This document shows, piece by piece, positions 24,976 through 31,631 of a stretch of 36,014 nt of DNA. The stretch's first letter is position 1. Each line of letters begins with the position of its first letter. Location of the stretch: the NCBI GenBank assembly GCA_913055825.1, contig CAJXKB010000027.1, forward strand, positions 1 through 36,014, written 5' to 3'. This DNA comes from an uncultured Bacteroidota bacterium (lineage in GTDB: Bacteria > Bacteroidota > Bacteroidia > Bacteroidales > F082). Under the pieces are notes generated by a model, which saw only the letters and a program-made list of their open reading frames with translations, was not told the origin of the DNA and made no database searches. Position numbers and translations under genes: made by a program.

Positions 24976-25607
24976 ATGGCTCTCATAAAGTCCTTTTTGA
25001 AATAGAAGGCAAAATTTTTATTGGAAACTTCTCTTTTTAGTTTCCCCGAATAAATTGGATGATATGGTTTTGCATCTTTAGTGCGAATCTGAATATATTT
25101 TCCACTTGATGTATGGATAAATTTATCACCGTTAGAAACATCTACGGCTATTTTCTTTTTTATTTGAATGAAATCATTTTCAAGCTGTTGGAATAAACTG
25201 CTTCCCAATGGTATTTCAATGAATTTGTAATCTAAGAAATACCATTTTTCAGGGTTTTGATCCACTTTTACAACAGGGACATAGACCAACCTGCTTATCT
25301 TCTTGTAAATCCAACTGTTGCTAAATTTCAAATCAGGATCTAATAATTCGTCAAAATGATTGGAAATCTGACTAATAAACATGGTCTCCAGCGGCACGCC
25401 ATGCTCATTACATTTATTTGTTTTAAGTTCGCCATCTTCAAAGTCTCTCAAAGTATTTCCGGGAGGAAGCCCAATAATATTTTCAAGTAATTTTCCTGTA
25501 TTTCCTTTTGCTATCTTAATTCCTGACAGTTCTTGGGAAGAATACAAAATGCTAAACGAGGTGTTCTTAATCCTTTTCAGAATTGGCAATGCTTCTTTTA
25601 ATTTCAT
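24966..25607 (-). CDS. MutH/Sau3AI-family restriction endonuclease (probable GATC)
   Basis: A 213-aa nuclease resembling the MutH/Sau3AI fold, which cuts unmethylated GATC. The catalytic series is visible: E42 in KLLENIIGLPPG, then D55-x4-E60-x-K62 in RDFEDGELKT. That D-E-K spacing is, from memory, the one in Sau3AI (Asp64, Glu69, Lys71). Downstream GVPLETMFI and RLVYVPVV parallel GRPLETTFV and the WIPV strand of E. coli MutH. The length is like MutH (229 aa) and about half of Sau3AI, which has a second MutH-like domain. Its ATG overlaps the controller gene stop by 4 bp (ATGA), so the two are translationally coupled. Specificity is inferred from family and the partner methylases. Confidence 0.85.
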   Translation of the reverse strand: MKLKEALPILKRIKNTSFSILYSSQELSGIKIAKGNTGKLLENIIGLPPGNTLRDFEDGELKTNKCNEHGVPLETMFISQISNHFDELLDPDLKFSNSWIYKKISRLVYVPVVKVDQNPEKWYFLDYKFIEIPLGSSLFQQLENDFIQIKKKIAVDVSNGDKFIHTSSGKYIQIRTKDAKPYHPIYSGKLKREVSNKNFAFYFKKDFMRAIYP

Positions 25608-25813
25608 TTAAATAAGTCTTTAATAGATATTTCAAAGGTCTTTGCCAAACGGTTAATATTTTTTAGGGAGATGTTTCGTTCGGCACGTTCCACCATGCCT
25701 ATGTAGGTTCTGTGAAACCCTGTCCTGAACGCAAGTTCCTCCTGACTCCAGCCTTTGGATGTTCGCAATTCTTTTACCCGTTTTCCAAATTGTATAAGTA
25801 TCTCATCTTTCAT
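25604..25813 (-). CDS. Controller (C) protein, XRE-family HTH regulator of the restriction system
   Basis: A 69-aa protein that is almost entirely a lambda-repressor-like helix-turn-helix (LRTSKGWSQEELAFRTGFHRTYIGMVERAERNISL). This is the size and position of C proteins that delay nuclease expression until methylation is complete. The start is ATG at 25813; the frame stays open to 25855 but the extension would cover the operator repeats. Its stop overlaps the nuclease ATG, the usual C-R operon. A -7-like box (CATCTTTG on the minus strand, 25818-25825) lies so close to the ATG that the mRNA may be leaderless, as reported for several C genes. Confidence 0.85.
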   Translation of the reverse strand: MKDEILIQFGKRVKELRTSKGWSQEELAFRTGFHRTYIGMVERAERNISLKNINRLAKTFEISIKDLFK

Positions 25814-25833
25814 TGAACAAAGATGAGATTTTG

Positions 25834-25858
25834 CATACAATAAATCTACATACAATAA
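25834..25858. promoter_or_regulatory. Probable C-protein operator: two CATACAATAA direct repeats
   Basis: CATACAATAA occurs at 25834-25843 and again at 25849-25858, a 15-bp period, between the divergent C gene (start 25813) and the 79-aa gene (start 25906). C proteins bind tandem operator copies upstream of their own genes, so this is the best candidate site, and it could control both directions. The second copy continues into AGTAT, giving a weak ATAC/GTAT dyad. Confidence 0.6.
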
Positions 25859-25880
25859 GTATCATTTCAGAATAATTAGT

Positions 25881-25888
25881 TATCTTTG
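25881..25888 (+). promoter_or_regulatory. -7 promoter element of the 79-aa gene/second methylase operon
   Basis: TATCTTTG, a full TAnnTTTG match 17 bp before the ATG at 25906 and 22 bp from the C-box-like repeats. Confidence 0.55.
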
Positions 25889-25905
25889 CAGGAAATTTAA
25901 ATATT

Positions 25906-26145
25906 ATGACTGATTTAGTAAAAAACACATCTGTTGCAAAATATTTTAATAATTCTTTGATTATTCCGGAAAGAAGCGAAAAAATTCAGATATTAGTGGA
26001 CGCATTGAGATTGGCTTCTCTGGACAACGAAATAAAGTCCTATACACTATTTATCCCGGATGATTGTGAGCGATATGGCTTTTCTGAGGGTTACCATGAT
26101 CTTAGCGTATTGTTGCATTTTTTAGCGGATATGTTAGAAGAATAA
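25906..26145 (+). CDS. Hypothetical 79-aa protein coupled to the second methylase
   Basis: I do not recognise this gene. It encodes 79 aa, acidic toward the C-terminus (FLADMLEE), soluble, with no signal or Cys/His metal motif. The middle reads IQILVDALRLASLDNEIKSY, then TLFIPDDCERYGFSEGY and DLSVLLHFL, which suggests a small helical fold. It has its own perfect -7 element, and its TAA overlaps the methylase ATG by one base (TAATG), so the two are translated together. Its place inside the restriction locus makes a role in methylation, nuclease timing or DNA-end control possible, but none is shown. The frame is short but supported by promoter, coupling and coding-like composition. Confidence 0.7.
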   Translation: MTDLVKNTSVAKYFNNSLIIPERSEKIQILVDALRLASLDNEIKSYTLFIPDDCERYGFSEGYHDLSVLLHFLADMLEE

Positions 26146-27020
26146 TGAAAACATACTTTAGTTCCAAGGACAAAAACTTCTATCTTTTAAAAGGGGATAA
26201 TACTATTCTCTTACCTAAAATCAATCACAAATTTGACATGGTATTTGCCGATCCCCCTTATTTTTTGTCCAACGATGGCCTGACCATTAAAAGTGGTAAG
26301 ATTGTGAGTGTCAATAAGGGAAAATGGGATAAGTCGAAAGGTTTTGAATTCATTCATGCTTTTAATAAAAAATGGCTTACACTTATCCGTGATAAAATGA
26401 AAGAGGATGCGACTATTTGGATTAGTGGCACGATGCATAATATTTTTAATATCGGACAGGTTTTAACAGAATTAAATTTCAAGATTCTAAATGTTGTTAC
26501 CTGGGAAAAGACAAATCCACCCCCGAATTTTTCCTGTCGTTATTTTACCCATTCCACCGAACAGGTTATCTGGGCCAGAAAAAACACTAAAGTACCTCAT
26601 TATTTTAATTATGAATTAATGAAAGAACTTAACGGTGGCAAGCAGATGAAGGATGTCTGGCGGCTTCCTGCCATTGCCAAATGGGAAAAATCCTGTGGAA
26701 AACATCCAACCCAAAAACCACTGTCACTCTTGTCGAGGTTAATTCTTGCTTCTACTAAACGGGATGCCTGGATATTGGATCCTTTCACGGGAAGCAGCAC
26801 AACAGGAATTGCTGCTAATTTGCTTAACCGCAGGTTTTTAGGTATCGATCTGGAAGAAGATTACTTAGAAATAAGTAAAAACCGAAAACTGGAAATTGAA
26901 AATCCTCAAATAAGTCGTCTGTATATATCGAAGATCCGTGGATTTCAGACTCCCCGGCAACTGGAGCTATTTATCGCCAATGAACAGTCACCGGAATATG
27001 GAAATGATCTCTTTTTATAA
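26145..27020 (+). CDS. Beta-class DNA adenine methyltransferase, DpnA-like (second methylase)
   Basis: A 291-aa methylase with beta-class motif order. Catalytic DPPY is early (residues 36-39, in FADPPYF), followed by the target-recognition region, then the SAM pocket DPFTGSSTTGIAA near 211-223 and FLGIDLEEDYLEI. The KHPTQKP motif (about 185) is also typical. In DpnII- and MboI-type systems a Dam-like enzyme and a DpnA-like enzyme accompany one nuclease; DpnA can also methylate single-stranded GATC, protecting incoming transformed DNA. The same pairing is seen here. Its stop is 20 bp before maf, marking the right edge of the inserted block. Confidence 0.9.
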   Translation: MKTYFSSKDKNFYLLKGDNTILLPKINHKFDMVFADPPYFLSNDGLTIKSGKIVSVNKGKWDKSKGFEFIHAFNKKWLTLIRDKMKEDATIWISGTMHNIFNIGQVLTELNFKILNVVTWEKTNPPPNFSCRYFTHSTEQVIWARKNTKVPHYFNYELMKELNGGKQMKDVWRLPAIAKWEKSCGKHPTQKPLSLLSRLILASTKRDAWILDPFTGSSTTGIAANLLNRRFLGIDLEEDYLEISKNRKLEIENPQISRLYISKIRGFQTPRQLELFIANEQSPEYGNDLFL

Positions 27021-27040
27021 ATGTCAAATTTTCTGTAGAG

Positions 27041-27643
27041 ATGCTACTCACCACCCTAAAAAATTACGATATCCTTCTGGCTTCCGGCTCACCACGTCGC
27101 AAACAATTACTGAGCGAGATGGGATTGACCTTCAGGATAAGTACCAAAAAAGTGGATGAAAAGTTCCCTCCGGGCCTCTCCCCTTCCGAGACGGCCATAT
27201 TTCTCAGCGAATTGAAAAGCAAAGCTTTTCGATCAAACGAATTGAGCAACAATACTTTATTAATCACGGCGGATACCATTGTAAGCCTTGGAAAAGAGAT
27301 TCTTGGCAAACCTAAAAACAAAGCTGAAGCCCGTGAAATCCTACAAAAATTATCCGGACGGAAACACAAAGTCATTACAGGAATAAGTTTACGAACTAAA
27401 GATCGGATGCACAGCTTTTCAGCTTCCACAGATGTATATTTTTCAAAACTAACTGACGAAGAAATAAACTATTACATCACAAAATACCAACCTTTCGATA
27501 AAGCAGGTGCATACGGCATCCAGGAGTGGATTGGGCATGCAGCCATCGAAAAAATTGAAGGCTCTTATTTTAACGTAATGGGATTACCTACACATCGCTT
27601 ATACAAAGAGTTGGTTTCCTTTGTTGAAAATATGTATAGTTAA
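27041..27643 (+). CDS. maf: Maf family nucleoside triphosphate pyrophosphatase
   Basis: A 200-aa house-cleaning enzyme that hydrolyses non-canonical or excess nucleoside triphosphates and is linked to septum inhibition. Signatures are LLASGSPRRKQLL (about 12-24), VDEKFPPGLSP, the catalytic base region ITADTIV then GKEILGKPKNKAEA, and LSGRKHKVITG. The YQPFDKAGAYGIQEW segment is conserved in the family. ATG at 27041. In related genomes it follows the UbiA gene directly (from memory), so the restriction genes split the pair. Confidence 0.93.
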   Translation: MLLTTLKNYDILLASGSPRRKQLLSEMGLTFRISTKKVDEKFPPGLSPSETAIFLSELKSKAFRSNELSNNTLLITADTIVSLGKEILGKPKNKAEAREILQKLSGRKHKVITGISLRTKDRMHSFSASTDVYFSKLTDEEINYYITKYQPFDKAGAYGIQEWIGHAAIEKIEGSYFNVMGLPTHRLYKELVSFVENMYS

Positions 27644-27772
27644 TTTTTCATTACCTCCACCTCTTTGCTATCATGTAAGCTGCCATTTGAAGAAAAATTT
27701 GCATATCTCGAAAAAATCACTATACTTAAAGTTGAAATATTTATTTTTTATTAATAAGAAGAAAATTATATT

Positions 27773-28219
27773 ATGATTAAAACAAAAGTATTTGATTTAC
27801 AGAACAAACCAAGTAAAGAAGATAAAGATAGGATTATTGATTTCTTGTATGATAATTTACAAGAATATGGAGACCCCAAACCCGATATAGAGAAAGCGGT
27901 AGATTATGCACTAAAAGAAACAATATCTTTTGGTGGATTTATATTAGTATCACATTATAAGGATGAAATTTCTGGTGTTGTTGTGGTTAACCAAACAGGA
28001 ATGAAAGATTATATTCCCGAAAACATTTTAGTATACATTGCCACGCATAAAAATTTAAGAGGACAAGGTATTGGAAAACAATTAATGCAAAAGACCATTA
28101 ACTACGCTAATGGTAGCATTGCATTACATGTTGAGCCCGAAAATCCAGCAAGATTTTTATATGAAAAAGTTGGATTTACTAGCAAATATATTGAAATGCG
28201 ATATAAAAAGGGGAAATAA
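27773..28219 (+). CDS. GNAT family N-acetyltransferase
   Basis: A 148-aa single-domain acetyltransferase. The acetyl-CoA pyrophosphate loop is RGQGIGKQLMQ near residues 96-106, after the beta-4 strand ENILVYIATHKNL. The ending ENPARFLYEKVGFTSKYIEMRYKK is typical of GNATs. The acceptor is not known. It is markedly more AT-rich than maf or surE, and its stop overlaps the racemase ATG by one base, so the two genes form a unit that was probably acquired together. Confidence 0.88.
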   Translation: MIKTKVFDLQNKPSKEDKDRIIDFLYDNLQEYGDPKPDIEKAVDYALKETISFGGFILVSHYKDEISGVVVVNQTGMKDYIPENILVYIATHKNLRGQGIGKQLMQKTINYANGSIALHVEPENPARFLYEKVGFTSKYIEMRYKKGK

Positions 28220-29292
28220 TGGCTTTTATAACATTAGACACGAAAAAATTAAAATCAAACTTTGATTATCTTAATACGCTTTTTAAGAAAAATGGTATTG
28301 AATGGTCTGTTGTTTCTAAAATGTTGAGTGGCAACAAACAGTTTTTAACAGAATTGTTGAAATTTGACATTAAACAAGTGGGAGACTCACGCATATCAAA
28401 TCTTAAAGCAATAAAGACAATTAATCCAAATGTAGAAACAATTTACGTTAAGCCACCGGCAAAGCGTTCAATATCAAGCATTATAAAATATGCTGATATT
28501 AGTATGAATACGGAAATTGAAACGATTAAACTGTTATCGAAAGAAGCAAAAAAGCAAAACAAAACCCATAAAATCATTATAATGATTGAACTTGGTGAAC
28601 TACGAGAAGGTGTTCTGGGTGAAGATTTTATTGACTTTTATGAGAATATTTTCAAATTAGAAAATATAAAAGTTGTTGGCATAGGTACCAATTTATCGTG
28701 TTTATATGGTGTTTTGCCAAATAACGATAAATTAATTCAGTTAAGTTTGTATGAACAATTGATAGAAGCAAAATTCAATAAACAAATTCCCTTTGTGTCA
28801 GGAGGTTCTTCCGTAACAATACCTCTAATTTTTCAAAACATTTTACCAAAAGGAATTAACCATTTTAGAGTTGGTGAAACACTGTTTCTAGGAACAGATG
28901 TTTTCAATAATACCAAATTTAAAAAAATGCATTCAGATGTATTTACTCTGTATTCCGAAATAATAGAATTAAATGAAAAACCGATCGTTCCAATAGGTGA
29001 AATGGGGACAAATGTTGAAGGAGAAAGTTATGAAATTGACCATTCTAAAATTGGAGAAACTTCGTACCGGGCAATTGTTGACTTAGGATTGCTTGACGCA
29101 GACATGAACCATCTTGAATTTACCGACAAATCTTTGAAATTTGCCGGAGCAAGCTCTGATATGATTGTAATTGACCTTGGGGATAACAAGAAAAATTATA
29201 AAGTAGGCGATTTAATTAAAATTAAAATGGATTATATGGGAACATTAAGAATAATGAACTCAAAATATGTTGAAAAGAAAATTAAACGTTAG
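28219..29292 (+). CDS. Alanine/ornithine racemase-like PLP enzyme (alanine racemase N-terminal fold)
   Basis: 357 aa. A PLP-dependent barrel enzyme of the alanine racemase N-terminal family, closest in layout to ornithine/alanine racemase-type proteins. The PLP lysine is K34 in WSVVSKMLSG. Other family segments are MIELGELREGV near residues 121-131, FVSGGSSVTIP, the phosphate-binding-side FRVGETLFLG and a C-terminal beta domain with GEMGTNVEG. It differs from classical Alr, which has AVVKADAYG. The substrate amino acid cannot be told. Coupled to the upstream acetyltransferase, it could feed a D-amino acid that is then acetylated; that link is inference. Low GC suggests transfer. Confidence 0.82.
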   Translation: MAFITLDTKKLKSNFDYLNTLFKKNGIEWSVVSKMLSGNKQFLTELLKFDIKQVGDSRISNLKAIKTINPNVETIYVKPPAKRSISSIIKYADISMNTEIETIKLLSKEAKKQNKTHKIIIMIELGELREGVLGEDFIDFYENIFKLENIKVVGIGTNLSCLYGVLPNNDKLIQLSLYEQLIEAKFNKQIPFVSGGSSVTIPLIFQNILPKGINHFRVGETLFLGTDVFNNTKFKKMHSDVFTLYSEIIELNEKPIVPIGEMGTNVEGESYEIDHSKIGETSYRAIVDLGLLDADMNHLEFTDKSLKFAGASSDMIVIDLGDNKKNYKVGDLIKIKMDYMGTLRIMNSKYVEKKIKR

Positions 29293-29348
29293 CTAACATT
29301 TTTGAATAAGTAATAGCAGGTAAAGTGCTAAATATCAAGGTTTATAGC

Positions 29349-29377
29349 CCACTCAAACCGCTGCGCAGTTTGAGTGG
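29349..29377. repeat. Inverted repeat, 10-bp arms
   Basis: CCACTCAAAC at 29349-29358 and GTTTGAGTGG at 29368-29377 with a 9-nt loop. It may be a terminator for the racemase transcript, but no T run follows. It is the first of several structures in the 450-bp gap 29293-29742, which holds no gene I can support. Confidence 0.7.
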
Positions 29378-29428
29378 AAAGTACCACGCAATCTGCCACT
29401 ACTCAGCTCGACCTAAGCTTTGCTCACA

Positions 29429-29549
29429 GCTTCAGATAATTATATTACAGACGACTCAAATTTCTGCAAGACTATCGGGTTCCGAAAGCTTTCGGAATCA
29501 AGGAAATTTGAGGAAGTATAGGATGTAATTATCGAAGCCCGCTTGCGGG
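29429..29549. repeat. Nested inverted-repeat structure (possible MITE-like or structured RNA element)
   Basis: Three nested dyads share one centre: outer GCTTC-A-GATAATTA (29429-29442) with TAATTATCGAAGC (29526-29538); middle CTCAAATTTC (29455-29464) with GAAATTTGAG (29503-29512); inner perfect palindrome TTCCGAAAGCTTTCGGAA (29480-29497). A small hairpin CCCGC-TT-GCGGG follows at 29538-29549. The arrangement can fold into one long interrupted hairpin. Confidence 0.7.
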
Positions 29550-29647
29550 AAAGCCAATAGCATACCATCTTTGCACTTTAAACCACTCGATATAACCCGC
29601 TATATCTTCGTGATCTTCAGCACAAATCTGATACACTATTGGCTTTC
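29549..29647. repeat. 12-bp inverted repeat bracketing about 75 bp
   Basis: GAAAGCCAATAG (29549-29560) and CTATTGGCTTTC (29636-29647) are perfect reverse complements. The enclosed 75 bp has no reading frame of note. It directly adjoins the nested hairpin upstream and the surE promoter downstream. Confidence 0.7.
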
Positions 29648-29695
29648 TGTGATGTAAATCTTAGATCGAACTGAGGTTATTACCAAAACTCCAAC

Positions 29696-29703
29696 TATCT
29701 TTG
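29696..29703 (+). promoter_or_regulatory. -7 promoter element of the surE-lpxB-comEC run
   Basis: TATCTTTG, a full TAnnTTTG match 39 bp before the surE ATG. It would restart transcription after the inverted-repeat region. The -33 box is not clear. Confidence 0.5.
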
Positions 29704-29742
29704 CAAATAATTTAATGAAATACATCTGATAAAATCTAAAAT

Positions 29743-30501
29743 ATGCAAAACAAGCCCCTCATACTTATCACCAACGACGACAGCATCCACGCGAAGGGAC
29801 TCCACAAACTGGCAGATATCATGAGGCAATTTGGTGAAGTAGTGGTCATCGCCTCCGAACAGGTTATGTCGGGCATGAGCCATGCTGTCACTATCAAAAC
29901 ACCGCTCATGCCAAGGCTTACGCGTGAAGAAGATGGCTATAAAGAATACATAACCAACGGCACACCCGTTGACAATGTGAAGTTAGGTAAACACGCACTG
30001 CTTGAACGCCGGCCTGACTTGATTGTATCCGGCATCAATCATGGTTCCAATGCGGCCATCAACATAATTTATTCGGGAACCATGGCTGCCGCCATCGAAG
30101 GTGCTATTGACGACATCCCGTCCATTGGCTTTTCACTGGACGATTATAACCCGGAAGCCGATTTCAGCCATGTGGATCCGTTTATTGAGACAATCACAAA
30201 AAAAGTTTTAAAAGAAGGCCTTCCTGAAGGAATTTGCCTCAATGTGAACATCCCTAAAAAGTCGGAAAAGGCTGTGAAAGGCATTAAAGTTGTGCGACAG
30301 GCAAAGGCACGCTGGGAAGAAAAATTCGAAGCCCGCACCGACCCATTCGGCAGGAATTATTTTTGGATGGGAGGAGTTTTTGTAAACGGCGACCCACGTA
30401 CCGACACTGACGAAAAAGCACTGGCCGATAATTATGTATCCGTCGTACCCATTCAGTTTGATTTCACGGCAAACCAAGCACTCAGGCAATTTAAATTTTA
30501 A
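29743..30501 (+). CDS. surE: 5'/3'-nucleotidase SurE
   Basis: A 252-aa metal-dependent nucleotidase that dephosphorylates nucleoside monophosphates in stress and stationary phase. Metal-site motifs are ITNDDSIHAKG (D12, D13), SGMSHAVT (S43 region) and VSGINHGSN near 97-105 supplying the metal-binding Asn, with NGTPVDNV between. The usual TNDDG is TNDDS here. ATG at 29743. It is followed 3 bp later by a small membrane protein and then lpxB, an order I recall from other Bacteroidota. Confidence 0.94.
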   Translation: MQNKPLILITNDDSIHAKGLHKLADIMRQFGEVVVIASEQVMSGMSHAVTIKTPLMPRLTREEDGYKEYITNGTPVDNVKLGKHALLERRPDLIVSGINHGSNAAINIIYSGTMAAAIEGAIDDIPSIGFSLDDYNPEADFSHVDPFIETITKKVLKEGLPEGICLNVNIPKKSEKAVKGIKVVRQAKARWEEKFEARTDPFGRNYFWMGGVFVNGDPRTDTDEKALADNYVSVVPIQFDFTANQALRQFKF

Positions 30502-30504
30502 AAC

Positions 30505-30792
30505 ATGAATCTGTTAAAACAAAATAAATTTCTAACGGGAGTAATTATAGGCCTGCTGGCCCCCTTTCCGGTTTATGGTTTATTTTGGTTACTCGACCGG
30601 CTTCTTAAAACCACAGGAATCTGGCACGGACTGGTTCAGCCCGAAAACATCTTCCTGCTCAGCCTGGTGGGTAACTTGCTCTTAGTCCGTACTTATTTCG
30701 TCAAACTTAAATTGGAAAAAACAGCCAAAGGCATTTTACTCATAACGTTGGCACTGATTTTACTCTTTTTTTATTTGTTTTATAAGTCGTGA
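30505..30792 (+). CDS. Small hydrophobic membrane protein of unknown function
   Basis: 95 aa with three predicted helices (about 10-30, 50-62 and 72-93). There is a Pro-rich turn LLAPFPVYGLFW and no charged catalytic motif. It starts 3 bp after surE, so it is co-transcribed. I do not recognise a named family. Spacing and coding-like composition support it as a real gene. Confidence 0.7.
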   Translation: MNLLKQNKFLTGVIIGLLAPFPVYGLFWLLDRLLKTTGIWHGLVQPENIFLLSLVGNLLLVRTYFVKLKLEKTAKGILLITLALILLFFYLFYKS

Positions 30793-30829
30793 AACTTTCG
30801 TTTAAACATATAACCTTATCTCATTAAAT

Positions 30830-31615
30830 ATGCTTGTAGAAATTGTCGTCTTTTTAATTATCAGCATCATACTCAGTTCAGTAGGTATTGGTGGAGGTAT
30901 ATTTTATGTACCACTGTTTCTTTTCCTCGGATATGGTTTCCAGGAAGCCTCAACAACCAGTTTGTTTTTAATAACAATAACCGGATTTTCGGCCTTCCTG
31001 CGATTTCGTAAAGCGAAAATGGTGGACTGGCAACTAGCGCTGATTCTGGAAACTTTTACTGACATAGGAGCTTTTACCGGAGGAGCTACCTCAATAAATT
31101 TTCATCCACATCTGCTAAAAATTATTCTTGGGCTACTTTTGCTCATTGCTGCTTATTTTACCACAAAACCTAAAAAAGATTCCACTGCTAAACTTACCTT
31201 AAAGACAGGTTTCGGCCGCTGGAACCGACATTTTAACGGGTACGATTATTCAGTTTCACTGCCACTTATTATTCCCCTGACATTCACAATTGGTTATTTA
31301 TCAGGATTATTGGGGATAGCCGGCGGGGTTTTTAAAATCCCGATTATGATCCTGTGGTTTGGTATTCCGGCAAAAATCGCCATAGCGACTTCTGCTTTAA
31401 TGGTCAGCCTTACCGGTTTAATGGGACTTGGCGGACATTTGATGCACACGGTAATCGACTGGAAAACAGCCGTCATTCTTGGAGTTGTTGTCTTTATCGG
31501 CGGACAAATAGGGTCACGCATTTCACTGAAACTTCCCGAAAAAAGGATTAAACTTGTACTGGCCGTAATTCTTGCTATTATTGCTATTTACATGATTACG
31601 AAAACATTGTTGTAA
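30830..31615 (+). CDS. TSUP family (TauE/SafE) membrane permease
   Basis: A 261-aa inner-membrane protein with about eight helices in two repeats, as in the sulfite/organosulfonate exporter family. Repeat 1 has SVGIGGGIFYVPLF (about 17-30) and repeat 2 has LLGIAGGVFKIPIM (about 159-172), the paired G-G-G-x(2)-P motifs of the family. Substrate is unknown and could be sulfite, sulfoacetate or another anion. It lies between the small membrane gene and lpxB, 16 bp from lpxB. Confidence 0.85.
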   Translation: MLVEIVVFLIISIILSSVGIGGGIFYVPLFLFLGYGFQEASTTSLFLITITGFSAFLRFRKAKMVDWQLALILETFTDIGAFTGGATSINFHPHLLKIILGLLLLIAAYFTTKPKKDSTAKLTLKTGFGRWNRHFNGYDYSVSLPLIIPLTFTIGYLSGLLGIAGGVFKIPIMILWFGIPAKIAIATSALMVSLTGLMGLGGHLMHTVIDWKTAVILGVVVFIGGQIGSRISLKLPEKRIKLVLAVILAIIAIYMITKTLL

Positions 31616-31631
31616 CCAAGCCAAAAAACCA

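Noticed and set aside
29325-29528. 67-codon plus-strand frame in the surE upstream gap
   Set aside because: It is made of the inverted repeats themselves, has no ribosome-site context and no recognisable protein features.
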